Assembly (NCBI GenBank): GCA_023411115.1
Contig: JAEYPF010000008.1
Span: 22,162 to 86,161, forward strand
DNA from: Methanobacteriota archaeon
GTDB lineage: Archaea > Methanobacteriota > Methanobacteria > Methanobacteriales > Methanobacteriaceae
Reading direction: 5' to 3'
DNA: 64,000 nt
Part shown: positions 18,038 to 27,009 of the stretch, one piece after another
How positions within the stretch are numbered: position 1 is the stretch's first letter
Layout of the letters: each line of letters opens with the position of its first letter
The notes under the pieces: generated by a model
The model's input: only the letters and a program-made list of their open reading frames with translations
The model's database searches: none
What the model was told of the DNA's origin: nothing
Made by a program: the position numbers and the translations under genes

Positions 18038-19051
18038 TTAGAAAGGTAACGATGAATAAATACCCTTCAAAGTATATGCATTCCAGTTACGTATTACGCC
18101 AAAGTCATTGATATTATTTGAAGCATCAGCATTGATCCATTTTCCATCGACATAGAGTTGCGCCCAGACATGTCCATATACATTACCGCTTAAAAAAGTA
18201 CAATCAGCATGTACATATCTAGCTGGAATTCCTGCAGCTCGAGAAAGTGCTACAATAAGATGTGATAAGTCACAGCAATTTCCTTGTCCATCATTAGATG
18301 TATGTACTGCCCCACGTTGGGTATTGTAATAAAACGAATATTCCAACTGATCTCTTACATAATTGAAAATATTGGTGGCTTTTTCAAGATTGGTAAGTTG
18401 TCTGGTTACAGTTATATTTTCCTGATACTGGCTTAAATTTTGTTGATAATTAGCATAATCCTGGTCATATTGCTGTTTTAGTTGTAAATATTGTTGATAT
18501 TCAGGGCTATTAATATAATCTAGATATTCTTGACTGTTTTGATCATTACTGCCATTATATTCTGGTGCTTGGGGTTCAATAGGAGCTACTGGTGCTGATT
18601 CATTATTATGTATTGTTACATTTTCAGGTCCTGTTAAATTTTGTGCAAGTGCTTTTATTCCTGGATCATTAGATTGAGCATTTGCAGTCGGCGCAGTACA
18701 TTCCCCCGGAGGAACATCTCTCACATTATAAGTAGTATAAACATATTTGTAGTAGTATTTGTAGTAATATTTGTAAACATATTTGTATTTATACTTGGTT
18801 TTCCATTTACCCTTTGATTTGTACCTTACTTTTACTTTGACCTTTATTTTGGTCTTTACTTTGTAGTATACCTTAACTTTTTTCTTAATCGTTACTACAT
18901 AATCTGCCTTAACTTTTAAAACATTGTCACCTGAACCAACTTTAGCATTATTGCTCGGTGTTAGCTGGCTTTCTGCTGATCCAACATAAGGAATAACACA
19001 GATTATCATAATTAGCGCAAGTAGCAACGAAAAGAATGATAGTCGCCTAAT
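18038..19051 (-). CDS. Secreted transglutaminase-like cysteine protein with cationic Lys/Tyr tract, ATT start
   Basis: The protein (337 residues) has four parts: a signal peptide; a Lys/Tyr-rich tract at about residues 35-100 built of KVKVKVRYKSKGKWKTKYKY-like beta repeats; a Gln/Tyr-rich linker; and a C-terminal transglutaminase domain with the Cys-His-Asp triad in GNCCDLSHL, VYGHVWAQLYV and WINADASN. Such domains in Methanobacteriales act on pseudomurein cross-links or related amide bonds; the activity here is inferred. From the in-frame stop to the hydrophobic core the only standard start is TTG 19027, which would delete the RRLSFFS n-region. ATT 19051 lies seven bases after GGAGG and gives (M)RRLSFFSLLLALIMI. 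Confidence 0.9.
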   Translation of the reverse strand: MRRLSFFSLLLALIMIICVIPYVGSAESQLTPSNNAKVGSGDNVLKVKADYVVTIKKKVKVYYKVKTKIKVKVKVRYKSKGKWKTKYKYKYVYKYYYKYYYKYVYTTYNVRDVPPGECTAPTANAQSNDPGIKALAQNLTGPENVTIHNNESAPVAPIEPQAPEYNGSNDQNSQEYLDYINSPEYQQYLQLKQQYDQDYANYQQNLSQYQENITVTRQLTNLEKATNIFNYVRDQLEYSFYYNTQRGAVHTSNDGQGNCCDLSHLIVALSRAAGIPARYVHADCTFLSGNVYGHVWAQLYVDGKWINADASNNINDFGVIRNWNAYTLKGIYSSLPF

Positions 19052-19125
19052 TATACCGCCTCCATGTCCCGATTGTCAAATTTATTATTTAACCCTTTAC
19101 GGAACATTTATTAATCATATTACAA

Positions 19126-19175
19126 ATATATATAAATTTTTTGATTTAATTCTCTAAAAAATAAGCTTATTTTGG
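19126..19175 (-). promoter_or_regulatory. Composite surface-regulon promoter, copy A
   Basis: In the mRNA sense CCAAAATAAGCTTATTTTTT is followed by AGAGAATTAAATC and then AAAAAATTTATATATA. The last part is a BRE/TATA-like core and the first part an inverted repeat (AAAATAAGCTTATTTT). The core and flank match those of copy B at 21306-21361 almost base for base. Confidence 0.7.
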
Positions 19176-19579
19176 TATTTTTTAGGCTTAAAACAAGCTA
19201 AAAACACATTTATACAATGAATTAATAATTATCACTATTGGTTTAAATTTTTAATAACTCAATAAATGCAAAATCATATTCTTAAAAAATATTACCGCTC
19301 AAAGTGTTTAAATCTTTAAATTTCCATATTTGAATTAATATAATTTGATTTTTAATGATTTTTAATTAAACAGACTTTATTAAACCCTTAATTATAAAAA
19401 TTAAGTGATTTAATTAAGCTACATCTATATTAATATCTGTAAGAGCTCAAAATGTTATTAATGTAAAAATTTGAAACACGATTAACCACACATAAAAAAT
19501 TCAAATTAAACAAAAGAATTTTGGTCTAATGTTTGCAAAACCAGACTCTACAACTGTTTTTGAATTTTTCCCTACATAT
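19176..19579. other. Intergenic region between two secreted-protein genes
   Basis: These 404 bases lie downstream of the glycosidase-like gene and upstream of the promoter of the transglutaminase gene, both minus strand. They are A/T-rich. I see no ORF, RNA gene or strong hairpin. Confidence 0.5.
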
Positions 19580-21226
19580 TTATGCTGTAATTGCTTCATC
19601 GTATATAGCATTGATTATAGCGTTTAAATCTCCAGAATAGATGTAGTTATATCCATTATTTTTTAAATATTGATCGGGATGTTCCAGTCCTGTAAAGCTA
19701 GCTGGGCTAAAATTATCATCATGTGCCCTTGGCAACCATGCTAAACCAGTTATATCTGTAGCTGGAGGCATCCAAACACAAAATACTTCTTTAGTTCCTA
19801 CTAATCTCTTATAATAGCTTTGTCCCATTTCATATATTGTACCAGCGCAAGCTCCGCCGTAAATATCAACTATTAACGCGTTTGCAGGTACTAAACTATC
19901 CTGAAGCACAGCATAATGAGAATTAGAGCCTAAACCCCAGTTTATTGCAGTTAATCCTAGATTTTGTAACCCATAGACAATGGTGTTGATCCGATTGGTG
20001 TCAACTGCGGTGTTTATTATATTGTCGCTTGTAATGTATACAGGCCTGCCCTGTGTCATGAATATATTCAAACTATATCCAGAAGCTCCGTTATTAAGTG
20101 CCGCTTGTATATCTTCATTCAGCTCAGCAGCAGGTATTTGAGTTAAATTGTTACCAGAGCGGTATGTTTGAAGACCTGCCACAACAGGTGTTCCATTAGC
20201 CTGGCTAACTATATAAGCCACAGTTGAGCCTATCCAGTCTGTACCATTTTGGTTATTGCTGTTGGTACCATTTGAACTATTGTATCCATAATCACCCTTG
20301 TAAATCATGGGGACCATAAAGTCAAGATACTGTCCAAGTTGGGTATAATTTTGACCGTAGTAGTAGGCATTCATTGTTCCTTCGGGCATTAAATTTGCTG
20401 AAATTGATACCTCTGTATCTATAGATTTCACTGAATCGTGAATCCTTTTAACAAAAGAAGTAATGACCTGTGTACTGCCAGAATATTTGTAAGCTGTCCC
20501 AGGATAACACACGTAATCAAGGTTAACACCATTCACTCCACTATTTTTGACCATATCTTCAATTGATTTTACAACCTGATCGTTATAGATAGTATTTATG
20601 CCAGTTTTTGTTTCAGTAGTAGTGACAGTTTTGTAAGTAGTTTTAGTTTTCCAGACGTATTTCCATTTATATCTCCATTTTCCATGGTATTTATACCATT
20701 TTTTGTACCATGACTTGTAACGCTTGGTTTTTACTGGAACTTTCTTGGTTACTTTCACGGTGTAAGTATATGTTGTGCCTGCCGGATTTACCCAAGTACC
20801 ATTTGCATTCATAAAACATGATATCCATGCATTTACTCTTATTCCGCTATCTTTAAACATATTTACGACTTGAGAAAGGATAGTTATGTATGTGGAGTTA
20901 GAATAAGTGTTGTTTTTGACGAATATATCTGTAATTCCTTCATTCTGGAGTTCAGTGACATTAAGTTCAAGGGCTTCCCATGTATTAACCCACATGCCGT
21001 GAATATCGCTGTAGCCATTTCCTTCAGCCAAAACTGTTGAATTTACTGTGGAATTATTATTAATTGTGCTGTTAGTGCTATCATTTTGCTGTAATGCTAC
21101 ATCGTCTGTTAAGTTTTCAAGGGATGAATTATTCACATTATCAGCGTATATCCCATTTATTCCGTTTAAATTAAATATTGCCATGCAGAAAATTAGTAAA
21201 GCTGATATTAGCAACTTTTGATTAAT
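19580..21226 (-). CDS. Secreted glycosidase-like TIM-barrel protein with cationic insert, ATT start
   Basis: The 548-residue protein has a signal peptide (ending near GIYADN). Its N-terminal half reads like a GHL10-type glycoside hydrolase barrel: HGMWVNTWEALELNV, IRVNAWISCF, VNGVNLDYVCYP (probable catalytic Asp) and YLDFMVPMIYKGDYG. A Lys/Tyr/Trp tract of about 55 residues (153-208, with YKSWYKKWYKYHGKWRYKW) is inserted in the barrel. The C-terminal 150 residues (INWGLGSNSHYAVL, IVDIYGGACAGTIYEMGQSYYK, LPRAHDDNFSP) form a separate domain I know only as a recurring unit of methanogen surface proteins. No ATG/GTG/TTG precedes the signal core except an internal TTG; ATT 21226 is seven bases after AGGGGG. 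Confidence 0.82.
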   Translation of the reverse strand: MNQKLLISALLIFCMAIFNLNGINGIYADNVNNSSLENLTDDVALQQNDSTNSTINNNSTVNSTVLAEGNGYSDIHGMWVNTWEALELNVTELQNEGITDIFVKNNTYSNSTYITILSQVVNMFKDSGIRVNAWISCFMNANGTWVNPAGTTYTYTVKVTKKVPVKTKRYKSWYKKWYKYHGKWRYKWKYVWKTKTTYKTVTTTETKTGINTIYNDQVVKSIEDMVKNSGVNGVNLDYVCYPGTAYKYSGSTQVITSFVKRIHDSVKSIDTEVSISANLMPEGTMNAYYYGQNYTQLGQYLDFMVPMIYKGDYGYNSSNGTNSNNQNGTDWIGSTVAYIVSQANGTPVVAGLQTYRSGNNLTQIPAAELNEDIQAALNNGASGYSLNIFMTQGRPVYITSDNIINTAVDTNRINTIVYGLQNLGLTAINWGLGSNSHYAVLQDSLVPANALIVDIYGGACAGTIYEMGQSYYKRLVGTKEVFCVWMPPATDITGLAWLPRAHDDNFSPASFTGLEHPDQYLKNNGYNYIYSGDLNAIINAIYDEAITA

Positions 21227-21305
21227 TTTAGTACCCCCTCTCGCTGTGATTGCTAAATCAATTGTTTAACACACAGCAGAACAGGTTATTGTTTAGCGTT
21301 CAACA

Positions 21306-21361
21306 ATATATAAATTTTTTGATTTTATTCTTCTAAAAATAGAGTTATTATGTTATTTTGG
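21306..21361 (-). promoter_or_regulatory. Composite surface-regulon promoter, copy B
   Basis: In the mRNA sense CCAAAATAACATAATAACTC is followed by TATTTTTAGAAGAATAAAATC and AAAAAATTTATATATTG. From TATTTTT to TTTATATAT it differs from copy A by only a few substitutions or single-base gaps. Confidence 0.7.
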
Positions 21362-21486
21362 ACTAAAAAAGGGTTTTAAAAGAGAGGATGGTATTTTAAA
21401 TTAGATATAATTATAATTTTAAATAAAAAACATCAAAATAACGGTAAAATTAAAAAGAGCATAATTTTGAAAAATTGAGGGAGGTT

Positions 21487-22017
21487 CTATTTTTCTATTT
21501 TTTGCCAGATGATTGACCCGCCTTCTTTAGATGATTTAAAATATCCTTTCCTTTCTAAATTTCTTAAAATGCTGTTAAAATTATCAAAGGACAATTCTTT
21601 GAACCCGATATCCGTAATTTGTGCATAAAGTTCTTCAACTGAACCCTTATCTGTATTTAACAGTTGATAAACCTGTGACTGGAATGAAGTGAGATCTTTT
21701 TTTGGTCTGGCTGTGAGTGCATTAAAGTGACGCTTGATTTTTTCAAGTTCTGCTATTTCCGTATTTTTTTCCTGTAGAAGATCTTCAAATTCAGATATTT
21801 TTTTATCTTTTTCTTCCAATGTCTTTTCAAGTCTTTCTATTTCATTATTTTTCTTATTAACTAGTTCAGATTCTAATTTGCTTAACTTCTTGGATTCATT
21901 TTGAGATTTTTTAAGTTCAATTTTTAATTTGCTAATTTCTAGCAGGCAAGCCTTAACCAGTTGTCTCAACTGTTCCCTTTCATTATCTTTCAGTAATGGC
22001 ATTTTATCATGTATCAT
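21487..22017 (-). CDS. Coiled-coil protein with C-terminal helical domain, function unknown
   Basis: Of 176 residues, about 20-100 form a long heptad-rich coiled coil full of Lys and Glu. The last 65 (SFQSQVYQLLNTDKGSVEEL, then FDNFNSILRNLERKGYFKSS) look like a winged-helix or similar small DNA-binding fold. I do not recognise the family. It starts at ATG 22017 without a clear Shine-Dalgarno, 23 bp after the PAP2 gene on the same strand, so the two may be co-transcribed. Confidence 0.65.
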   Translation of the reverse strand: MIHDKMPLLKDNEREQLRQLVKACLLEISKLKIELKKSQNESKKLSKLESELVNKKNNEIERLEKTLEEKDKKISEFEDLLQEKNTEIAELEKIKRHFNALTARPKKDLTSFQSQVYQLLNTDKGSVEELYAQITDIGFKELSFDNFNSILRNLERKGYFKSSKEGGSIIWQKIEK

Positions 22018-22040
22018 TTATGTTGTACTTATTTTTAAGT

Positions 22041-22646
22041 TTAATGTTTTATTCTAATTTGCATTAACTTTTTGTTGAACTTTATTATATCATTTTCAAT
22101 CCTTAGAATTAACCAAGCGCAAAATATACCAATTAAAGCCCCTGAAATTACATCAAATGGATAATGAACTCCATTGTAAATTCTTGAAAATCCTACCAGA
22201 AACGCAAATACCAGTAAAGGATACATTAATTTGTAGCTTTTACCTTTAATTGTAAAGTTATATCCTCTGCCAATTATAACTGCTCCTATAAATGACGCAA
22301 CTGTATGCCCCGAAGGCCATGAAGAGCCATCTATACTTGTTAAAACTCTTACTCCCCCAAGTACATCAAAAGGTCTAGGTCTTTCAACCAAGTATTTTAA
22401 GATCTCAGTTAAGAAATATCCAAATATCAGCGCAACTATACAAACTAAAGCCACGTTTCTTCCCTTTTCTCCACCAAATACATAGAGTAAAATACATACC
22501 AGTATCCAAATACCAAAATATCCCACACTAGATATTAAAGGCATTATAACGTCGAAAACAGGATTTTGCATGTTGATATTAATTAAATAGAAAATTAAGA
22601 CATCTATTTGATTCAGTGCTCCAATTAGTCCATCCATAAATATCAT
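22041..22646 (-). CDS. PAP2-family membrane phosphatase
   Basis: The 201-residue protein has five or six membrane segments and the three acid-phosphatase motifs: KYLVERPRP, WPSGHT and SRIYNGVHYPFDVISG, with the catalytic His residues of the second and third. Relatives dephosphorylate polyprenyl pyrophosphate carriers or other lipid phosphates; a role in recycling the lipid carrier for wall or glycan synthesis is inferred. ATG codons at 22646 and 22637 are both possible starts. Confidence 0.9.
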   Translation of the reverse strand: MIFMDGLIGALNQIDVLIFYLININMQNPVFDVIMPLISSVGYFGIWILVCILLYVFGGEKGRNVALVCIVALIFGYFLTEILKYLVERPRPFDVLGGVRVLTSIDGSSWPSGHTVASFIGAVIIGRGYNFTIKGKSYKLMYPLLVFAFLVGFSRIYNGVHYPFDVISGALIGIFCAWLILRIENDIIKFNKKLMQIRIKH

Positions 22647-22722
22647 CGTATTTTTTGGTAAAATAAGAAACTACTACATATCTATTAAATTTTATATGAT
22701 TTAAATTGATTTTAGAAAAACA

Positions 22723-22742
22723 CTCAAACAAAAGTGTTTGAG
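22723..22742 (-). terminator. Hairpin after the asd gene
   Basis: CTCAAACA and TGTTTGAG form an 8-bp perfect stem with an AAAG loop, about 80 bases downstream of the asd stop codon on the minus strand. It resembles the dispersed hairpin family and may end the biosynthetic operon. Confidence 0.5.
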
Positions 22743-22821
22743 ATGTTTGCAAATCGTGGCTGGAGAAAATGCAAAGTATCTTTGATGATTTTCAAGCAAA
22801 TAGAAAAAAATGAAATAACAA

Positions 22822-23865
22822 TTACATTATTTCAGAAATCAGTTCTGCATTTAAAATAGAAGCACCAGCGGCACCTCTTATAGTATTATGTCCAACAAGA
22901 ACATACCTAATACTATTATCAAATGCTGCATCTTTCCGTATTCTTCCAACAGTGACAGCCATACCGTTATCTGTATTTCTGTCCATCCTTGGCTGTGGTC
23001 TGTTTTCCTCTTCCCTGATTACAATTGGGCTTTTCGGTGCAGAAAACAGATCTAGTTTTTGTGGAAGACCTTTAAATTCATTGAAAGATTTTTTTACATC
23101 ATCAACTTCAAGATCATCTTCCATTTCAATGAAAACGGCTTCTGTATGACCATCAACAACTGCTACTCGGTGGCATGATGTACTCACACCAAATGATGCT
23201 GGATTTACTGTTTCCCCATCAAATTCACCAAGTAGATGAAGGGTTTCAGTTTCCATTTTTTCTTCTTCGCCCCCAATAAACGGCACGAGATTATCTACTA
23301 TTGCCATTGATGGAACTCCATTATATCCAGCGCCTGAAACAGCCTGCATTGTGGAAACATAAACTCTTCTTATATTGTACTGGTCATAAAGCGGTTTTAA
23401 TGTGATAGTTAAAGCAATAGTTGAACAATTAGGATTTGTTACAATGAATCCATCCCATCCCCTGTTTTTTTGCTGAAGCTCTATCATATCAAGATGTTCT
23501 GGATTAACTTCAGGAATTACGAGGGGAACGTCGGGTTCCATTCTCATTGCACTTGCATTTGAAGCTACAACACATGATCTGGCAAATTTTGGTTCCACAA
23601 TTGCTGCAGTATCTGCTGGAAGTGCAGAAAATACAATATCCACATCTTTAGTTTCCTTAGGGTCTGTATCTACCACAACTATATCCTTAACACTTTCAGG
23701 TATCTTACTGTCAAGATACCATGTTGCGGCGTCTTTATATCTTTTTCCTGCTGATCTTGCAGATGCTGTTAGGGCAGTAATTTCGAACTTTGGATGATCT
23801 GCCAAAAGTTCAATGAATCTCTGCCCAACCATTCCAGTTGCTCCGAGAATACCTACATTTACCAT
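22822..23865 (-). CDS. asd: Aspartate-semialdehyde dehydrogenase
   Basis: The enzyme reduces aspartyl phosphate to aspartate semialdehyde, the branch point to lysine, threonine and methionine. The 347-residue protein has the NADP-binding VGILGATGMVGQRF, the nucleophilic Cys in VTNPNCSTIALT, GAGYNGVPS and the His in STSCHRVAVVDGH, as in the archaeal/fungal-type enzyme. ATG 23865 follows AGGTGAT at ideal spacing; an earlier ATG (23883) lacks one. It is the last gene of the minus-strand lysine cluster, separated from dapB by the PLD/OB gene. Confidence 0.96.
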   Translation of the reverse strand: MVNVGILGATGMVGQRFIELLADHPKFEITALTASARSAGKRYKDAATWYLDSKIPESVKDIVVVDTDPKETKDVDIVFSALPADTAAIVEPKFARSCVVASNASAMRMEPDVPLVIPEVNPEHLDMIELQQKNRGWDGFIVTNPNCSTIALTITLKPLYDQYNIRRVYVSTMQAVSGAGYNGVPSMAIVDNLVPFIGGEEEKMETETLHLLGEFDGETVNPASFGVSTSCHRVAVVDGHTEAVFIEMEDDLEVDDVKKSFNEFKGLPQKLDLFSAPKSPIVIREEENRPQPRMDRNTDNGMAVTVGRIRKDAAFDNSIRYVLVGHNTIRGAAGASILNAELISEIM

Positions 23866-24014
23866 ATAATCACCTATAATCATAGATTTGTATAAAATAT
23901 TATAGCAAGCAATTAGATGTTTTAACTATCCAATTTCCATCACATTTACGTGCTTTAAATTAATTTATTTAATCTATTTAATATGTCTATTGAGTTACGT
24001 TATTTACTATAAAT

Positions 24015-25172
24015 TTATGCACCTAATAATATTATTTTTCCATCATGCTTTTGAAGTCCTAACCGTAATTCTCCCTCATAAACCTTTGTATAGCCATTTA
24101 CTATCTCTATCCTTGTACCACTCTTAATTTTCTCAAGAGGGACAACATTATCCCATAGTTCTAAAATTACATCTCCAGTGCTATCTTTAATCTTAATCAG
24201 TGTTAAAACCTTTGTGCCATACCTGGTTTCCATTTCAATTATTTCTTCAATGTCTATAACTTCTCCCCTTATTTTAATTTGACTGAGTCCCATTTTTAAA
24301 TTATTTATATTAGTATCCCTATCAATTTTTGAGAATTCTTTTACCGTAAATTCACCGTGACCGTCCATTTTATAAAGTTTACCTGAAACTCTGACTTCTT
24401 CTCCAATTTTAGATGAGTCTAAATCAGTACTACTTCTCAAAACTTTTACGGCAATATCTTTCCTTGTTTTTCCCAGAATATAGGCTTTCTTATCATCCAG
24501 ATAAGCTAAAACTCCATTAAATTTTACATTGCCATCATCTGAAATACGGATTTTTTCCCTATTAACTATTTTATCAAAATCTTTTTTATATCTTTGAAAT
24601 ATTCCAAATAAATGGTGGGATTTACAGGATAATACATACTCATCATCAATATATTCTTTTGAAGCCTTATGACTCCATAATTTAACAAAAAATCCTACTC
24701 CGCCGTTTACAGCTTTTACATCATTTGTATAAATGTTGGCCTCAATCTGAGGTTTTCCCTCATAGTCTCTAGATGATCCCAGTCCACTTCCTGTTAGATT
24801 TGAAGATCCAACTATCATCTCGTTATCATCTACAATTATCATCTTTGCATGGATACTGTTGTTATATTTTATATATATATTGTCCCCAAAAATACTTTTC
24901 CATCTCTCAATATCATCTAATTGCTGTAATCGACGAAAAACATCCTCTTTTTCGAGTTTAGTAATTAGATATACCTCTATGTCTTCATTACCTGACAATG
25001 CATTTTCAAAGGGAATGATAAATTCTTCACCTAGCGTAATCCATGGATATGTTATGTAGATATGATGTCGTGCGCGACTTATCATCTCATGAATTTTCCT
25101 TAAAGCAGACCGATCTTCCTTTAAGAAAGTTGGAACAAATTCAGTTACTGCTTCGCGTTTCTTAAAAAGCAT
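24015..25172 (-). CDS. Phospholipase D-like nuclease fused to two OB folds
   Basis: The N-terminal 165 residues contain one HKD motif, HAKMIIVDDNEMIVGSSNLT, as in single-motif PLD nucleases (Nuc, BfiI) that dimerise to build the active site. The C-terminal half has two OB-like stretches; the second (IKIRGEVIDIEEI, then IKDSTGDVILELWDN) closely follows archaeal RPA/SSB domains. The architecture suggests a nuclease or end-processing enzyme that holds single-stranded DNA or RNA. It lies inside the asd-dapB-dapA-lysC cluster in the same orientation, 50 bp after dapB, with no link to lysine synthesis. Length 385 residues. Substrate unknown. Confidence 0.82.
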   Translation of the reverse strand: MLFKKREAVTEFVPTFLKEDRSALRKIHEMISRARHHIYITYPWITLGEEFIIPFENALSGNEDIEVYLITKLEKEDVFRRLQQLDDIERWKSIFGDNIYIKYNNSIHAKMIIVDDNEMIVGSSNLTGSGLGSSRDYEGKPQIEANIYTNDVKAVNGGVGFFVKLWSHKASKEYIDDEYVLSCKSHHLFGIFQRYKKDFDKIVNREKIRISDDGNVKFNGVLAYLDDKKAYILGKTRKDIAVKVLRSSTDLDSSKIGEEVRVSGKLYKMDGHGEFTVKEFSKIDRDTNINNLKMGLSQIKIRGEVIDIEEIIEMETRYGTKVLTLIKIKDSTGDVILELWDNVVPLEKIKSGTRIEIVNGYTKVYEGELRLGLQKHDGKIILLGA

Positions 25173-25221
25173 GTATCCCCCGTAAAAATAGAAATATTAT
25201 TATTGAAAGGCAAGTAGTAAT

Positions 25222-26043
25222 TTATTTTAAGCCTAGAACATCTCCCATATCACTTATTTTTCCTTCAGGAGCTCCTATAACGTATCTCACTGCTTTAATT
25301 ACTCCACTTACAAATGCTTGCCTACTGTGCGCTCTGTGGACAATTTCTAACCTTTCACCATCACCAGCAAATAGCACCGTATGATCTCCAACAATGTCCC
25401 CTCCACGAACTGCATGTATTCCTATTTCTTCTTCAGTTCGTGCGCCAACAATCCCTTGCCTGCCATAAACACATGATTCATCTTTATTTCTTCCAAGTGC
25501 ATCTGCTATGATTTCATAAGCTTTAACGGCAGTTCCTGATGGAGCATCCGCTTTATGCTTGTGGTGAGCCTCTATTATTTCAATATCATAATCGTTAAGA
25601 ATCTTCGCGAGGTCTTGTATAATTTTAAAGAATACGTTCACACCCACAGCCATGTTAGGAGCAATAACAGCTTTTATCTTATTTTCTTTGATAGAATCTT
25701 TTATTAATGCCATTTGCTCATCTGAAAACCCAGTTGTACCTACAACTACGTTAACCCCGCACTCAGCTGAAGTTTTGATTGTATTGACTGCCGCATTTGC
25801 TATAGTAAAGTCAACAAGTACATCGGGCTTCTTATCCTTTAAAACCTCAGCAAGTTTTTGAGCACCGTTTACTGGAACGTCCATATTTCCTACACCTATT
25901 ACTTCACCTACATCCTTTCCCTCTAAAGGAGTATTTGGTGCTTCTATTGCTGCTACAACTTTCATATCGTCCTGTTCAAGTATGGTCTTAATTATTTTAG
26001 AACCCATTCTTCCGCCTGCGCCTGTTACAGCCACTCCAATCAT
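25222..26043 (-). CDS. dapB: 4-hydroxy-tetrahydrodipicolinate reductase
   Basis: The enzyme reduces the DapA product in the diaminopimelate/lysine pathway with NAD(P)H. The 273-residue protein has IGVAVTGAGGRMGSKI (dinucleotide binding), VGTTGFS, APNMAVGVNVFF, the active-site EAHHKHKADAPSGTA and GDHTVLF. The ATG at 26043 follows GGAG by nine bases; an upstream ATG at 26058 would add five residues. It is 72 bp from dapA. Confidence 0.96.
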   Translation of the reverse strand: MIGVAVTGAGGRMGSKIIKTILEQDDMKVVAAIEAPNTPLEGKDVGEVIGVGNMDVPVNGAQKLAEVLKDKKPDVLVDFTIANAAVNTIKTSAECGVNVVVGTTGFSDEQMALIKDSIKENKIKAVIAPNMAVGVNVFFKIIQDLAKILNDYDIEIIEAHHKHKADAPSGTAVKAYEIIADALGRNKDESCVYGRQGIVGARTEEEIGIHAVRGGDIVGDHTVLFAGDGERLEIVHRAHSRQAFVSGVIKAVRYVIGAPEGKISDMGDVLGLK

Positions 26044-26115
26044 TTTATCAATCTCCATGTTTAAAACATAAAAAAATAAATTAAATAAATATTATTCAAC
26101 TAAAAGCACTAAAAT

Positions 26116-27009
26116 TTAAATTAAATCAAGATTCTCAAGCACTTCTTTTAATCTGGCCTTACTTTCCTCTTTTAAAGGTGCAAGGGGCATTCTTACATGT
26201 CCTGCTGGTCTTCCCATCAAATTCAAAGCTGTTTTTGCTGGGACAGGGTTAGTTTCAATGAATAGAACTTTCATGAGATCATAAAGTTCATAGTGTGCTT
26301 TAAATGCTGATTCAAAGTCACCTTCCAGTGCATAATTAACTAACTGACTCATACGTGCCGGATCGACATTACCAACAACACTTATGACTCCTTTTGCGCC
26401 CATTGCAATCATAGGAAGTGTAAGATCATCATTTCCAGATAAGATTATGAATTTATCAGTTTTTCCTATCTCATCAATTTTTTTAACTATTTTAGATACT
26501 TTATCCAGATCAGGGTTTGCTTCTTTTATAGCAACAATATTATCAAGTTCTGCGACTTTTCCAATAGTATCAACGTCTATATCAGTACCAGTTCTTGATG
26601 GTACATTATAAACTACAATAGGAATATTTGAAGATTCTGTAAGTAATTTATAGTGCTCATAAAGACCATGTGGCTGCGGCTTATTGTAATAAGGTGTTAT
26701 AACAAGTGCAGCATCTGCTCCTGTGTCTTCAGCATGTTTTACAAGCCCAAGAGCTTCCTTAGACGAATTACTACCCGCACCAGCGATGGTTGTAACTCTA
26801 CCATTAACTTCATCGATTAGAATATCAACCAGCTTTCTGTGCTCGTCATGAGTTATTGTAGCCGATTCTCCTGTCGTTCCTGCGGCTAATATCCCACTAA
26901 CGCCTTTTTCTATCAAATAATTTATGTTTTCACGGATTCCTTCTTCATCTATCCCATCATTTTTCGTGTATGGAGTCACCATAGCCACGGTCGTACCTTC
27001 AAATTTCAT
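26116..27009 (-). CDS. dapA: 4-hydroxy-tetrahydrodipicolinate synthase
   Basis: The enzyme condenses pyruvate with aspartate semialdehyde, the first committed lysine step. The 297-residue TIM barrel has GTTGESATIT, YYNKPQPHGLYEHY, the catalytic Tyr in VVYNVPSRTG and the Schiff-base Lys in VAIKEANPD. Its ATG overlaps the aspartate kinase TGA stop (ATGA), so translation is coupled. Confidence 0.97.
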   Translation of the reverse strand: MKFEGTTVAMVTPYTKNDGIDEEGIRENINYLIEKGVSGILAAGTTGESATITHDEHRKLVDILIDEVNGRVTTIAGAGSNSSKEALGLVKHAEDTGADAALVITPYYNKPQPHGLYEHYKLLTESSNIPIVVYNVPSRTGTDIDVDTIGKVAELDNIVAIKEANPDLDKVSKIVKKIDEIGKTDKFIILSGNDDLTLPMIAMGAKGVISVVGNVDPARMSQLVNYALEGDFESAFKAHYELYDLMKVLFIETNPVPAKTALNLMGRPAGHVRMPLAPLKEESKARLKEVLENLDLI

